DNA of 64,000 nucleotides, taken from Simmondsia chinensis (Eukaryota; Streptophyta; Magnoliopsida; Caryophyllales; Simmondsiaceae). A program made the translations under genes and the position numbers. The DNA is taken from NCBI GenBank assembly GCA_018398585.1, contig JAGTTD010000013.1, forward strand, positions 7,474,492-7,538,491, in the 5' to 3' direction. A model generated the notes under the pieces. That model did not search any database. It saw nothing but the letters and a program-made list of their open reading frames with translations, and had not been told where the DNA came from. Below, one piece after another: positions 1 through 11,639 of this stretch; position 1 is the stretch's first letter, and the number at the start of each line of letters is the position of its first letter.

Positions 1-302
1 GGGATTATAAGCTCATAATATGTTAAATATTCTCACATTTAATGCATCGTTGGACATTTACAAGCCATTAAGGAGCTAGATTGTATTACATGAAAGAGGC
101 ATTTCATTATTTTTTTAGTTACCTGTTAACCGACATAATCAAGCCGAGTTACCGATCTACCGAAAGTTGGTTAACTGATTTTTTTTTTCAATTATGGCAA
201 CGGTTAGAGATTCTTGAACATTTTAGTTACGGTTAACCAAACTGATATACTTTTTAGTACAGTTAACTAAACCATGACTATGCCTAATGGTTGGAATGCG
301 GA
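1..302. other. AT-rich spacer, no gene seen
   Basis: I see no open frame of note, no RNA gene and no recognisable element end. It holds short A and T runs and a few imperfect repeats of a gttaac-type motif around 125-270. Confidence 0.5.
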
Positions 303-600
303 TTTTCCTTTTTTTTTTTAAAGAAAATAAAAGGGTGAAGAGGGGTCTTTTAGTCGATATATTATAGTAGATATCTAAAGCGATCTGCCATGTCTGCTTC
401 TCCTTGGATTATGATATCATCACGCCAGGGAGGATCCTATTTATTAATACAAAGAAAATCTAATACTAAAAAAAATAAGTCAGAAAGGTCAGGAACTTTT
501 GTATTATTTTTACAAATGTCAGGGTAATAAATATAAATAACTCAAATATTTATTTATCATTCTGCAAAAGTATAAGCATATATATTTGGGCCAGTGCGCA
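303..600 (+). repeat. Dispersed repeat, copy 1 of 2
   Basis: This stretch aligns by eye, with gaps, to 32528-32790 on the same strand. Shared landmarks are gaggggt, ctaaag, a gat-tcatc block, the exact core cctatttattaatac and the end block aaatataaata. No coding potential or terminal structure is visible, so the family is unknown. It could be a decayed LTR or a MITE. Confidence 0.5.
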
Positions 601-700
601 TGGGCCCATCTAAATTCTGGAAAGCTTAAACTGAGCCCAAACTCAGATTTCTAAAGACGTCATGGGCCGAAATTAAAATGGCAACTTTTAGGCGATAAAA

Positions 701-3700
701 TTGCAGTACGTGCACTGGCATAATTATTGGAAGCATAAATATTTTTTAAGTGAATTATATTTGAATAATGGGACGTTTGTCCAGGAAAAATTGGACCGTG
801 CCCTGGTTAAACAGGCTTGGTCTTTCCTTTTTCCAAAGTCTTTTGTCTATAATGGGTTCGGGCCGGTCTCTGACCATTCCCCGATGGTCTTATGTTCGGA
901 AGAGGAGGGCCTGAGAAAAGCCACTCCCTTCTGCTTCCAGCCGGGGTGGGCCAAGTTCACAATAATGGAGAATATCATTCGCCCTGCCTAGGCAAACAGA
1001 GTCCAGGAATCAAGGACGTTTGAAATAACCCAGAGATTAAAATGTATAAAAAAAAAAGGCTGAAAGAGAATAAGGAAATATCTCAGGGAAGACTGAGATC
1101 TAATGTAGAAAAGAACGAGCAGAGGGTCCGCGAGATTCAAGAGAAGTTGGCGGCTGCCCCGGATGACCACCAGCTAAACCTGAAACTCAAACGACTCATT
1201 TTGCAGTGCGTAAAACTTTTGTATTTTAACCATAAGTACTGGGCTAAGTATTGGTGCAAGGAATGGCTCACAAAGGGAGACAGGAACTCGGGTTTTTTCC
1301 ATGCGTCAGTATCGGCTAGGAAAAGAAGACGTGGTATAATGGAAATTAAGAACGATCTTGGCCTAACCCTTACGGATAAGACAGAGATAGCGAACACTTT
1401 TATTCATGAGTACATGACTAGATTTAGATCCTGTGGCAATCGGAGATTCTACCCGTCCCTTGCTTCGGTAAGTAGGAGGGTTTCGGATACCTTGTCCCTG
1501 AGTTCTCTGATGAGGAGATTAGGGAAGCGGTCTTCAATATGAATCCCCATAAGACCCCGGGTCCGGATGATTTTTCAGCCTTCTTTTTCCAATCCTATTG
1601 GGGACTGGTAGGGAAGGACATTTGTAATGCGATCAGATCTATGATGAGGGGTGGATCCCTCTTAAGAGAGATCAATCACACGTTTATTACTCTTATTCCA
1701 AAGAATGATTCCCCTCAGATGGTTAACCATTTCCGTCCCATTAGCTTATGCAATGTTTTGTGCAAAATTATTGCTAAAGTTCTTGCCAACAGAGTAAAGC
1801 CGATCCTAAGTAGATTAGTCAGGGAATGGCAAGCTACCTTCATTCCTAGTAGATCCATTCAAGACAACATTCTCGTTGCCCATGAAATGATGGCAGCTTT
1901 CAAAGAAAACAAGGAAAATTGGGCTGGATTGCGGCAAAGCTGGATATGGAAAAGGCCTACGAAAACATCGAATGGCCTTTCTTGAAAGAAACCTTGAAGC
2001 GCTTTGGATTTCACGATAAGTGGATCAGTTGGGTGATGGAGTGTGTGTCCACAACCTCTTTCTCGATCCTTATCGACGACAAACCGATGGGATGGTTCAC
2101 TCCGTCTAGAGGCCTTCGACAGGGAGACCCTCTTTCCCCGTATCTTTTTATTATCTGTCTTGAAGCCTTAGCCACCCAGCTTCAGGTCCTTAGTAAGAAA
2201 AAGAAGTCAGGGATCGAGATCCGGGTGGCTCTTAGGGCGGAGCCGATTCCTGGTCTTTTCTTTGCTGATGACTGTCTCCTTTTCTGCGAGGCAGAGATTG
2301 AAGCGGTGTAGAGGCTCCACAGGAATGTCATCCAGCTCTGTGAGGACTCTGGGCTGCAGGTTAATAGGAGTAAATCATCAATTATTTGCTCATCTAACCT
2401 TGACCGAAATACCAAACAACGGGTAGCAGACATCCTGGGAATCCCCTGCTGCACAGCTCTGGGGAAATACCTGGGTTGCACCTTCGGAATGGGCAGATTT
2501 CTGTCCCACGTGGCCGGGGATCTAGTATCCAAAATGGAGACTAGAGTTGCCCATTGGAAAGCCTATAAACTGTCTAAGGCTGGAAGAGCCACTCTGATTC
2601 AATCGTCGGTTGAATCTCTTCCGAGCCATCTCATGCAATGTTTTAAATTACCAAAGGCTGTGTGTAAACAGGGAGATAGAATCAGCCGGCAGTTCTTCTG
2701 GAATAAGGAGGGCAGGAGCGGCCTCAACCTAGCGGCGTGGGGCAAGATATGCAAGCCAAAGAGTGCAGGGAGGCTAGGGTTGCGGAAAATGGAAGCAGTT
2801 AATCTAGCCTTCTTGTGTAAGCTAGCCTGGAGAATCCTGAGGGATGAGGATAATCTGTGGGTCAAGGTAGTGAAAGCTAAATATGTGAAGGAGTCGCATC
2901 TCCTTGAGTACAGAAAGAAGGGGACAGACTCTCCTGCCAGGAAGAGTGTCCTTGAAGTCAGGCCCCTTCTTCGGAAAGGGCTTAAATAGAGATTAGGTGA
3001 TGGTGCTAAAATAAACTTTTGGACGGACTGGTGGGTATCAAAGGGCCCACTGTTAGAAGGTCAGAGGATTATGCAGGAGGGGGCTGATCTGTCTCTTAAA
3101 GTGGAGGATTTCTTCTCCCAGGGAGAATGAGACCGGGATAAGCTGCAGAGAGTTTTGCCCCCGGAGTCCATAAATGACATCTTGGGAGTCCCAATCCCTA
3201 GACACCAAATGGAGGACCAACTATACTGGGGGTATACTAGCACGGGAGAGTTCAGCCTCAAATCAGCAACTTGGATGGCGCATAACCTAGACTGGGAGGA
3301 TAGAAACAATTGGGAGTTCAAGTGGATTTGGAATCTGGATCTTCTCCAGAAGATTAAGGTTTTCATGTGGCCGGTCCTAAATGGGGCGTTGGCCACTGGA
3401 GACCAACTGAAGAAGCGTATGCCGGATTGTAATGGGTAGTGCATCTGGTGCGGGGTGGATACCGAAGATATTTCCCACATGCTCTTAACTTGCCCTTAAG
3501 CAAAGGATGTTTGGAATGCGGCGCACTAGTCGAAGTGGATCAAGCAGTTGCCAACCAGGGCCAGAATCGAGGAAGAATTGAGATCAAGAAAAGGGAAGAG
3601 CAACACTGAGAAGTTTGTGGTTACCTGCTGGTTCATCTTGAAGGACAAGAACTCGGCCATCTTCAGAGGGGAAAGGCCTAGTCCGTCGCAGACTATCAGC

Positions 3701-4313
3701 CGCACAGTGATGATGGTTTTGGAATGGAAAGTGTAGGTGCCTGATGGATGAGGAAGGACGAGTAGAAGAGGGTAGGGCGAGCTCTAATAGGAAAGGGAAT
3801 AGATGGGTATCCTGGACTCCCCCGGAGCAAGGGTGGGTGAAAGTTAATTTTGACTGATCCAAACGGCCTCCTGAAGAGGCCTCGGGCTTTGTGATCCACA
3901 ATTGGAAGGGTGATATTTTAGCCAGCGAAACTAGAAGGCTTGGGAACGCTCCAGTCATTATCGCATAAGTCCTGGCAGTGCGAGACGGTCTGGAATTAGC
4001 AGTGTCGAAAGGGGTAACTCATGTTATCCTGGAAGGGGATAACAAAGTCGTCATCAAAACTCTCAAGGGCAAGTACAAGTGTCCTGGTGATATCTAGTTA
4101 ATAGTGAATGAGATCAAGGCTCTGTGTGATTGTCTTTGTTAAGTCAAGTTTTCTCATGCTTTCAGGGAGGCAAATAAAGTAGCGGACTGTGCGGCTAGCG
4201 AAGGTTACTCTAGGCGAGGCTTCCATGTAGATCTGCAGGAACCCTCGGAGACTCTTCTCCTCGTCTCTCGAGCGGAGGCTTTAGGCTACCCCTCTCATAG
4301 AAGACGAAGCTAA
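701..4313 (+). pseudogene. LINE ORF2: endonuclease end, RT, zf-RVT, RNase H
   Basis: The protein copied LINE RNA at nicked DNA. The endonuclease C-terminus ends with an SDHSP motif near 880-892. The reverse transcriptase covers about 1539-2900, with a KTPGPDDF block near 1550, RPISLCNV near 1735, KLDMEKAYENIEW near 1940, LRQGDPLSPYLF near 2115 and the catalytic FADD at 2261-2272. A zf-RVT region follows at about 3155-3500, with a CIWCG cysteine pair near 3440. An RNase H domain lies at about 3838-4210, with VNFD, EGDN and REANKVAD motifs, and the frame ends at 4311-4313. At least five frame changes plus in-frame stops (for example after 2308 and 2986) disable it. An RNase H at the C-terminus is typical of many plant L1 elements. 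Confidence 0.9.
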
Positions 4314-4376
4314 AGTCTGGTGTTGTGTCTTTACCATCTTAAAAAAATAAAAATAAATAAATAAATAAATAAAAAC
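701..4376 (+). mobile_element. 5'-truncated L1-type LINE relic
   Basis: One continuous set of LINE ORF2 domains in the expected order (end of endonuclease, reverse transcriptase, C-terminal zinc finger, RNase H) is followed by an A-rich tail of aaat repeats at 4339-4376. The 5' end, including ORF1 and most of the endonuclease, is missing, which is usual for insertions copied by target-primed reverse transcription. I found no clear target-site duplication, so the 5' limit is set only by where protein similarity begins. Multiple frameshifts show an old insertion. Confidence 0.88.
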
Positions 4377-5026
4377 CACACAATATTTGTCATATAGAAA
4401 AAAAGGATAACATGTTTGAGAAAGAACAAGAAGGACCACATGTTTTACAAAAGGTTATTTTTGTTTTTTTTTGTTTTTGCTTTTTTTTTTTTTTTTTTTT
4501 TTAACTAAGAAGTACATTAATTTTAGGTGTAATTTTAAAAAATTGTCTATAATTTTTAATTTTTCAATGTTTCCCCTTAAAATTTAAAAAAAAATTTCAA
4601 TATCGCACCTTAATGTTAAGCTATTAACATCTGCTAGATTTTGTTAAAGTAAACATTTTAGAAAAATATTTTTTAAAAATATATAAATTATTCTTCTAAA
4701 CTGTTACAAAATTTGTAGATAATTGAAATAATTTTTAAGTCTTTAAAAAATTTTTTTAATTTTAAAAATTATTTGAAATATAAATTCTTATTTTTAAAAT
4801 TACTTTCTCTATCTTTATAAGAATGCTAAATTAGCCAAAACTAACGGATGTTAACGACATTACATCAAGATATGACATTAAAAAATTAGAAAAAAAATTT
4901 AGATTTTTTTTGAAACCCTCCTAAAACTTAGATATTTTTGAGAAAAAAAAAAATCTCTTCACAAAATTAACAAAAATGTTATAACTTTCATTAATGATGA
5001 ATTAATTAGAAAGAGGATGTGTTGTA
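4377..5026. repeat. AT-rich spacer with possible fold-back element
   Basis: No gene is visible. The block near 4590-4640 (ttaatgttaagctattaac) is imperfectly complementary to the block near 4840-4880 (gatgttaacgacattacatc), with AT-rich arms extending outward. This suggests a decayed fold-back or MITE-like unit of about 450 bp. AT richness makes chance pairing possible. Confidence 0.35.
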
Positions 5027-5289
5027 TGTTAGAATATATGGTAACAGTTAAATATATGGTTGGCATATATTATATCGGATTATGTTAGAATATATTATGG
5101 CTAGAATATATTGTGTTGAATATATGGTTAGAATATATTGTATAGGATTATGTTAGAATATATTATATTATGGCTAGAATATATTGTGTAGGATTAACAT
5201 GCATATGTTTTCATATATTGTAATTATGAGTTCACTATAAATACAAGAGGGGGGCCACCTCATTTGGTGTGTCCAATCCTAAACTTTCA
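5027..5289 (+). repeat. Left LTR of copia element
   Basis: 263 bp, TG to CA. It holds several copies of a ttagaatatattg motif, a TATA-like ctataaatacaag near 5235 and a ccacctcatttgg block near the end. It is very close to the right LTR, differing at scattered positions. Confidence 0.92.
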
Positions 5290-5302
5290 TAGTATCAGAG
5301 CT
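5290..5302 (+). other. Primer binding site of copia element
   Basis: tagtatcagagct directly follows the left LTR. It matches, with one change, the tggtatcagagc site used by most plant copia elements, which pairs with initiator methionine tRNA. Confidence 0.8.
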
Positions 5303-5319
5303 ACTAAAAGCTTAAAACG

Positions 5320-5352
<33 letters not shown>

Positions 5353-5588
5353 CAAGGCAAACTCTAGCCTCTCTTTTCTTTTTCCTTTTCCAAAAAAAAA
5401 AAAGAAATAACCTAAATTAAAATTAAAACCCTAGCCCAGAGCCGCCACCTGCTAGCTGTCTTCTTTCTCACACGCCGCCGCCCTCTTTAGGCTAACCCTA
5501 GCCAAGCTCCTTTGCTTCTTTTGTTTTACACTCAACCCGCAGTAACATCGTCAACCACCATTCAAAAAAAAAAAATTGGTTTTCGCTG
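5303..5588 (+). other. Copia leader with CT microsatellite
   Basis: This is the untranslated leader. It contains a CT run at about 5320-5346 and a proline- and alanine-rich-looking gccgcc stretch. It then passes straight to the end of gag and the start of protease, so the gag frame is deleted. Confidence 0.6.
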
Positions 5589-8500
5589 TTGATTGTGCTT
5601 GCTCCGATGATTAATTTTGTTTCACAACCTGGGCCACCATTCTTTGGTGCTCCTATGTATGGTGAGAATATGTTATCTACTCCACACTTTTGTCCTGCAA
5701 ATAATACTTATGCTGCTAGTTCTAATATTTATTCAGAGTTTGCATCTCCTCACCATATTTTTCAATCTTCTACTGCTCATTCTAATCCTACGATTGATTT
5801 TCCCTGGATAATGGACAGTGATGCATCATAATAACCCTAGTTTGCTTTCATCGCTTAGTCCTTATCATGGCTGTGATAAAATATTGGTTGGCAATGGTGC
5901 CTCTTTATTGATTGTTGGGGTTGGATCTAGTTTTCTTAGTACATCTATTGGTCGTTTCAATTTGCATAATGTTCTTTATGTTCCTGGTCTTTCCACCAAT
6001 TTAATATCTGTTCACCAATTTTGTAAAGATAATTATTACCTTTTAGAATTTAACTCGGGTGGTTTTTCCATTAAAAATGCCAAAACAATGTCCCTCATAA
6101 TTCGTTGTGCTAGCTCGGGGCCTCTTTTCTCCATTCCTAAGTCATCCTCTATACAAGTTTCATTAGTTGCCTCTCAGATTACGCAGTTTCTCTGGCATCG
6201 CTAACTTGGTCATCCTAGGCAGCCGGTCTTATCCTCATTAGTCAAACACAAATTCGTTTCCTGTTCAGGTTCTACTTCAGAGTCTAGTCTTTGTCATGCT
6301 TGTCAATTAGGCAAGCACAGTTGTTTACCTTTTCAAAAGTCTGTTTCCTTTACATCTCGTCCTTTTGATATAGTTCATTCTGATGTATGGACATCACCTA
6401 TTATTAGCTTCAGTGGTTATAAGTATTATTTGCTATTTTTTGATGACTGTTCTCATTTTTTTGTGGATTTACCCGATGCGTGCTAAATCTGAGGTGTTTG
6501 ATTTATTTGTTCAATTTCGAAATCTCGTGCTTAACCAATTTGGGATGGAGGTCAAACAATTTCAGTGTGATAATGGCACCGAATACATTAACCTGGATTT
6601 TAATAAGTTGTTTGCTGAACGGGGCATTCTTAGTCGAATTTCATGTCCACATACGTCCCAACAAAAAGGGAAAGCTGAACGAATGCATAAAACTGTTGGA
6701 AATATGATGTGTACTTTGTTGTTTACAGCTTTTATACCTTTAGAGTATTGGGTGGAGGCTGTTCTTGCCGCTACCTATATAATAAATCTTTTGCCCTCTA
6801 TCTCTATCAAGTAGAAAATACCCTTTCAACGTCTTTACAAGAAAAAGGCCTCCTATGATCATCTCAGGGTTTTTGGTTGTGCCTGTTTTCCCAACTTAAG
6901 TGCTACTGCGCCGCATAAACTAGCACTACGGTCCCCATTATGTGTCTTTTTGGGGTACCTGCCGAACTATAAGGGCTACAAGTGTTTAAATCTCATAATT
7001 AATAAAATTGTTATCTCGAGACATGTTGTTTTTGATGAAACAGATTTTCCTCTAGCCCAGTTGGGGTCTACTTCGCAGCACACTATGCATCGTCTTCAGC
7101 AGGTGTTCAAACCACCACTTAATGCGTCACCTTTCTGTGGCCTATTGCCCCTCCCGGTTCCAACTCCCGCACCCTCCACTCCTGCGGCTCCCTCGCCTCC
7201 TCCATTGCCTTCCTCTGATACTCGCTTAATGTGGCCCACGCCTCCACTGCAACCGCTGCCACTGCCATTATCATCACCGCCCGAGCCACCTCCCTCTTCT
7301 CGGTCAGTTCATCCAATGGTTACTTGGTCTAAGGCTGGTATTACTAAGCCTCTTCTCAAACCCTCAATGGTTGCTCTTTCTGCTATAACTGATATTCCTT
7401 ATTCCTACAAGCAAGCACTTAATGATGATAATTGGAAAAATGCAATGCTTGATGAATATAATGCACTTCAACGTAACCATACTTGGACACTTGTTCCAAA
7501 ACCAAGTACTGCTAATGTTGTTGACTCCCAATGGGTTTTTGGTGTCAAATGGACTTCTACATGTCAAATTAAGCGCTATAAGGCACGCTTAGTTGCTCAG
7601 GGTTATACGCAACGGTACGGTATTGATTATGATGAGACTTTTAGTCCTGTTGTCAAACTGGCCACTGTTCGTACTGTCTTAACCATCGCCACATCACGAA
7701 AATGGCCCATTCATCAGCTTGATGTTAAAAATTCCTTTTTAAATGGCACATTGAGTGAAGAAGTGTATATGAAGTAGCCACCGGGTTTTGTGAATTCTGA
7801 TTTTCCAGATTATGTTTGCAAACTTAATAAATCATTGTATTGACTGAAGCAAGCACCTCGTGCATGGTATAATCGTTTTGCGTCCTTTCTTCATTGCCAC
7901 GGTTTTCACAGTTGCAAGTCTGATTCTTCCATGTTCACTCTACGACGTGGGACTGATATGGCTATTTTGCTGCTTTATGTGGATGATATTGTTCTTACTG
8001 CTTCCTCTACTGCCTTCCTTCAGACTTTACTACACTCTCTTCGGTGTGAATTTGATATGACAGATTTGGGACGTCTCAACTACTTTCTTGGAATCTCTGT
8101 TTCTCACCTACCTGATGGTTTATTCTTATCTCATTCCAAGTATGTTCATGATTTGCTTGAGAAGATTGACATGTTAGCCTGCAAACCTGTAGCTACTCCC
8201 ACAGATTCCAAATCCAGGCTCTCTGCTTCTGATGGGGAGCTTATGATCGATGTCACCTTGTATGGGTCGGTTGTCGGTGCATTACAGTATCTAACCTTTA
8301 CTCATCCTGATATCTTTTATATAGTACAACATGTGTGTCTGTTTATGCATGCTCCCCGTCTTCCTCATTGGGTTGCTGTCAAACGTATTCTTCGCTATGT
8401 TCAAGGTACTATGAATCATGGCCTTGCTATCTCTCCTGGTGCCCTTGATTAGCTTGTGGCCTATTCTGATGCTGATTGGGCCGGTTGTCCTGACACTCTT

Positions 8501-8892
8501 CATTCCACCTCCAGCTTTTGTGTGTTTTTTGGTGGTAACCTTGTTTCTTGGTCCTCCAAACGACAACCCACCATCTCTCGCTCCAGTGCTGAAGCAAAAT
8601 ATCGTGCCATTACCAATGCCGTTTCGAAGTGTCGTTGGCTGCTGTCTCTCCTTGGTGAGCTTGGCATCACTATTCCTAAAGCGACTCTGATCTATTGTGA
8701 CAACGTTTCAGCAACCTATCTCTCCACTAATCTCATTCAGCATGTTCGTACTAAACACATCGAGATTGACATTCATTTTGTGCGTGAAAGAGTTCACATG
8801 GGTCTTGTTTGTGTCCTTCATGTGCCCTCTTCACGACATCTTGCTAATATTTTTACTAAAAGCCTTCCTCGACAGTTATTTTTATTTTTCAA
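5589..8892 (+). pseudogene. Copia pol: protease, integrase, RT, RNase H
   Basis: In copia order: the last gag residues and protease (WIMDSDAS near 5800-5830, where the family has D-S/T-G), then a zinc-binding pre-integrase region (about 6196-6330). The integrase core has VHSDVW (about 6373), QCDNGTEY (about 6565) and the GKAERMH glutamate (about 6670). A proline-rich linker covers about 7130-7310. RT follows with [17 protein letters not shown] and the catalytic YVDDIV at about 7976-7993. RNase H has YSDADWAG (about 8462), SSAEAKYR and the final VRTKHIEID block. A frameshift sits in the protease active-site region, with stops at about 6202, 6811, 7775 and 8450. Integrase and RT are nearly complete in sequence but not translatable as one protein. 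Confidence 0.93.
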
Positions 8893-8926
8893 ACACTATA
8901 TTTGGATTCGGTCACCTCCTGCCTCA

Positions 8927-8938
8927 ATTGAGGGGGAA
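8927..8938 (+). other. Polypurine tract of copia element
   Basis: ttgagggggaa lies immediately upstream of the right LTR, where plus-strand DNA synthesis would be primed. Confidence 0.75.
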
Positions 8939-9199
8939 TGTTAGAATATATGGTAATAGTTGAATATATAGTTAGAATATATTGCATAGGATTATGTTAG
9001 AATATATTATGGCTAGAATATATTGTGTTGAATATATGGTTAGAATATATTGTATAGGATTATATTAGAATATATCATATTATGGCTAGAATATATTGTG
9101 TAGGATTAACATGTACATATTTTCATATATTTAATTATAAGTTTATTATAAATACAAGAGGAGGCCACCTCATTTGGCATGTCCAATCCTAAACTTTCA
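8939..9199 (+). repeat. Right LTR of copia element
   Basis: 261 bp, TG to CA, aligned end to end with 5027-5289. High similarity between the LTRs contrasts with the broken pol, so the copy probably inserted already defective. Confidence 0.92.
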
Positions 9200-9424
9200 A
9201 TGTATGATGCCGAAAATGGAGGGATGATATGGCATATGAAATGGCAGGTGCTTTTGTCTATGCCTTGGTTTTTTTATATGTTGCTTTTTTATTATTTGTT
9301 GGAATGTTGTGGGGATAGGTCCTTCGGAGGTTGGCGAAAATTTTAAAAATACCATCAGAAAATTTAAGCTGGGTGGTGTTGTTATCATCCTTTGGGACAC
9401 CAATAACTTATGATGAAAATTAGA

Positions 9425-9512
9425 TACGGTAATATTTGATATGACACGATAACACAATACAAATACAACAATAAAATAGCGGGTTTGGTTCGGGCTTTTT
9501 GAAGTAGGGTTG
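9425..9512 (-). repeat. Left part of interrupted dispersed repeat
   Basis: The block tgacacgataacac to gtagggttg aligns with the reverse complement of 46170-46258. Its continuation resumes at 15702 after the 9513-15701 LTR element. The reference copy lies at 45672-46258 in opposite orientation. Confidence 0.75.
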
Positions 9513-10019
9513 TGTTGAGGAAATAAGTTGACCTGGCTGCTTCTCGGCTATGGAGTGGCAGGAAGACCCTTGATGGCCCATCCAGGTGGTTACTCAACTA
9601 TGGAGCAACGTGTGTGTCTTGGGCAGGATATCCACCTAAAGGGTAGTAGGTGAGCCCTTGGCGGCACACCCAGTAACGAGCCTGCGGGTAGACCCTCAGC
9701 GGCATACTCTTTGCGGCATACACTTAGTGGTGTAAACTTGGCGGTGCACTCTTGGCGGCAAGACCCACCTGACAAGGCACCTGCTTGACTACGACATTCC
9801 ACACCGCCAACGGCATCCCCTTCCTTGTGCCAATGGCTATTTGATTATGGCTTATCACCCCACCTACTTTACCCACAAACACAAGCTTCCTGGTACACCT
9901 TACTTCACCCGCAAGGGAAAGTCGCTACCCGCCCGCCCAACCAACATTCGTCATGTACCTTTATTAACCTCCCTAAGTCAGCCCCCCTTTAGCTATAAAC
10001 GGAAGGAGAGAGACACACG

Positions 10020-10067
<48 letters not shown>

Positions 10068-10181
10068 GCGGGGGGCGCAAGGGGAAATCATAGTAATAAG
10101 TTGGTCCTTCATTCTTTCCCCAAATACAAGAGCTTGAGTCCAGCTCTTCCTTAAAAAACCTGCTCAATTTTTTTTGAAACA
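9513..10181 (+). repeat. Left LTR of gypsy-like element
   Basis: About 669 bp from TGTTGAGGAAATAAG to tttgaaaca. It includes a TATA-like ctataaacgg near 9994 and a pure G run of 46 bases at 10021-10066 that the right LTR lacks. Confidence 0.85.
10021..10066. repeat. Poly(G) tract, 46 bases
   Basis: An uninterrupted G run inside the left LTR, where the right LTR has gcggggcggggggccgc. It is either a true expansion able to form quadruplexes or a sequencing or assembly artefact. Confidence 0.9.
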
Positions 10182-10204
10182 AGTGGTCCCGTTTGTGGCA
10201 AAGG
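10182..10204 (+). other. Degenerate primer binding site
   Basis: agtggtcccgtttgtggc follows the left LTR. It resembles the tggcgccgtttgtgg type of site used by many plant gypsy elements, with changes in the first bases. Assignment to a tRNA is uncertain. Confidence 0.45.
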
Positions 10205-10497
10205 AAAAACACATCATGGAAGGACCAACTAGGCCGGATCTCCACCAAAGATGCCTTAACAACAACAATGTTATTCCCAAACATGTTTGGCGAACCCCTA
10301 CACCCTCTACTCCAACAAGAAGAATCCCACTCTGTAATAATCTAAATACCCGCCAAGTTCAAGGATCCATCCCAAAGCGCACCACAGATGAGGGATCCAC
10401 ATCAAACTTGAACAGTCATAAAAGAAGAAAGAGAGGGGAGATAGGGTTCCAATCTAAAGTAAGGTGAGCCAAAAAGGGGATACGTGACTCCCCACTG

Positions 10498-11092
10498 ATG
10501 CATTCGCCTCTCACTAAGCAAGTGCTAGGTTTTCTAGTAGGGAAGGTCAAGGTACTAGATATCGCGCCATTTAATGGAACGCAAGACCCTAAAGACCACT
10601 TGGCAGGATTCATCTCACGCATGTACATACAAGATGTAAGCAAAGAGGGGCAGTGTAAATGCTTCCTGGCGACGCCTAATGGGGCGGCCCTAGCGTGGTT
10701 TACTTCTCTCCTCCGTGGGTCCGTAGACAATTTTAAGGAACTCTCGGAATCCTTATTACAACACTTCCTTGGCCACAAAAGGCAAAGGAGGACTACAGTG
10801 TAACTCGTACAATTACGTCAGCATGAATCCGAATCGTTAAGAGGTTTTGTATGAAGGTTTGGCCATGAAATGGTTGATATCTAGCCTGGCAGATGACACA
10901 ACCATAAATATCTTCATTAATGGATTACGCCACCTAGAACTCAAGTTTTCTTTAGCCAAGAATCCACCTGAATCCGTGGAGGAACTATCGAAAATGGCGG
11001 ATAACTATATTTCAGCTGAAGATATCATGCCAATTACGCAAGGAAGGAAAAGGGGCCAGAATAATACGAACACCACCAATAAATATTTTTGA
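10498..11092 (+). pseudogene. Gypsy-type gag fragment
   Basis: Gag builds the retroelement particle. Residues read as a Retrotrans_gag domain: PFNGTQDPKDHLAGF (about 10570), then a conserved tryptophan in ALAWFTSLL (about 10690), LSESLLQHFLG (about 10740), and in another frame LRQHESESLRGF followed by a VEELSKMADNYISAED block near 10980-11020. Stops and frameshifts fall around 10801 and 10850. There is no zinc knuckle and no protease downstream. Confidence 0.8.
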
Positions 11093-11099
11093 TAGGCTG

Positions 11100-11530
11100 T
11101 TGGGGCAACCCTGGCATGGAGCGATGCCAACTAAGTTGGCAGGGGGCTTGCCAAAAAGCTTCGTTGGGTGCTATAGCCAACCAGCTAGGCAGGGGGCTAG
11201 CGCCAATGGGTTTGGTAGGTGGCTAGCCAAAAAGCCTGGCTAGGGGCCACTGTCGACTAGCTATGTAGGGGGCTACCTCCAATAGGTTTGGCCGGGGCCT
11301 TGCCAAAAAGCCTAGCTGGGGGCCACAACCAACTAGCTAGGCAGGGGGCTACTGACAATGGGTTTAGCAAGGGGCTCTTCAACAAGCTTGGCTGGGGTTT
11401 GCCGATAACTAGCTTGGTAGGGTGTCACCGCTTATGGGTTTTGCAGGAGGCTTGCCAACAAGCCTGGCTGGGGTCTATCACCAACCAGTTAGGCAGGGGA
11501 TGCTGCCATGAGTTCGGCTGGGAGCTATAG
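11100..11530 (+). repeat. Tandem array A, about 77-bp unit, five copies
   Basis: Imperfect direct repeats of a block gcttgccaaaaagcc - ggctgggggcca - aaccagctaggcaggggg - caatgggtttgg. Units start near 11148, 11222, 11298, 11375 and 11450. It lies between gag and the antisense gene. Confidence 0.85.
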
Positions 11531-11639
11531 GCGGCATACTAGACTTTGGCTTGATGTTGTGTACTAGGGGTGGCATGTCGAGTTTTTACAAGTCAAAATT
11601 TGTTTTTCTTTCATGTACTAAGGGTGTGGATGCATGTAC

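Larger units (their letters stand above)
5027..9199 (+). mobile_element. Ty1/copia LTR element lacking gag
   Basis: Paired LTRs (5027-5289 and 8939-9199) begin TGTTAGAATATA and end TTTCA. They flank a primer site, a pol region in copia order (protease, integrase, RT, RNase H) and a G-rich polypurine tract just before 8939. The flanks ttgta (5022-5026) and atgta (9200-9204) match at four of five bases and are the likely target duplication. There is no room for gag between the leader and protease, so this is an internally deleted copy. Confidence 0.93.

Noticed and set aside
10021..10066. Poly-proline or poly-glycine coding tract
   Set aside because: Frames through the G run lie in an LTR and arise from the homopolymer.
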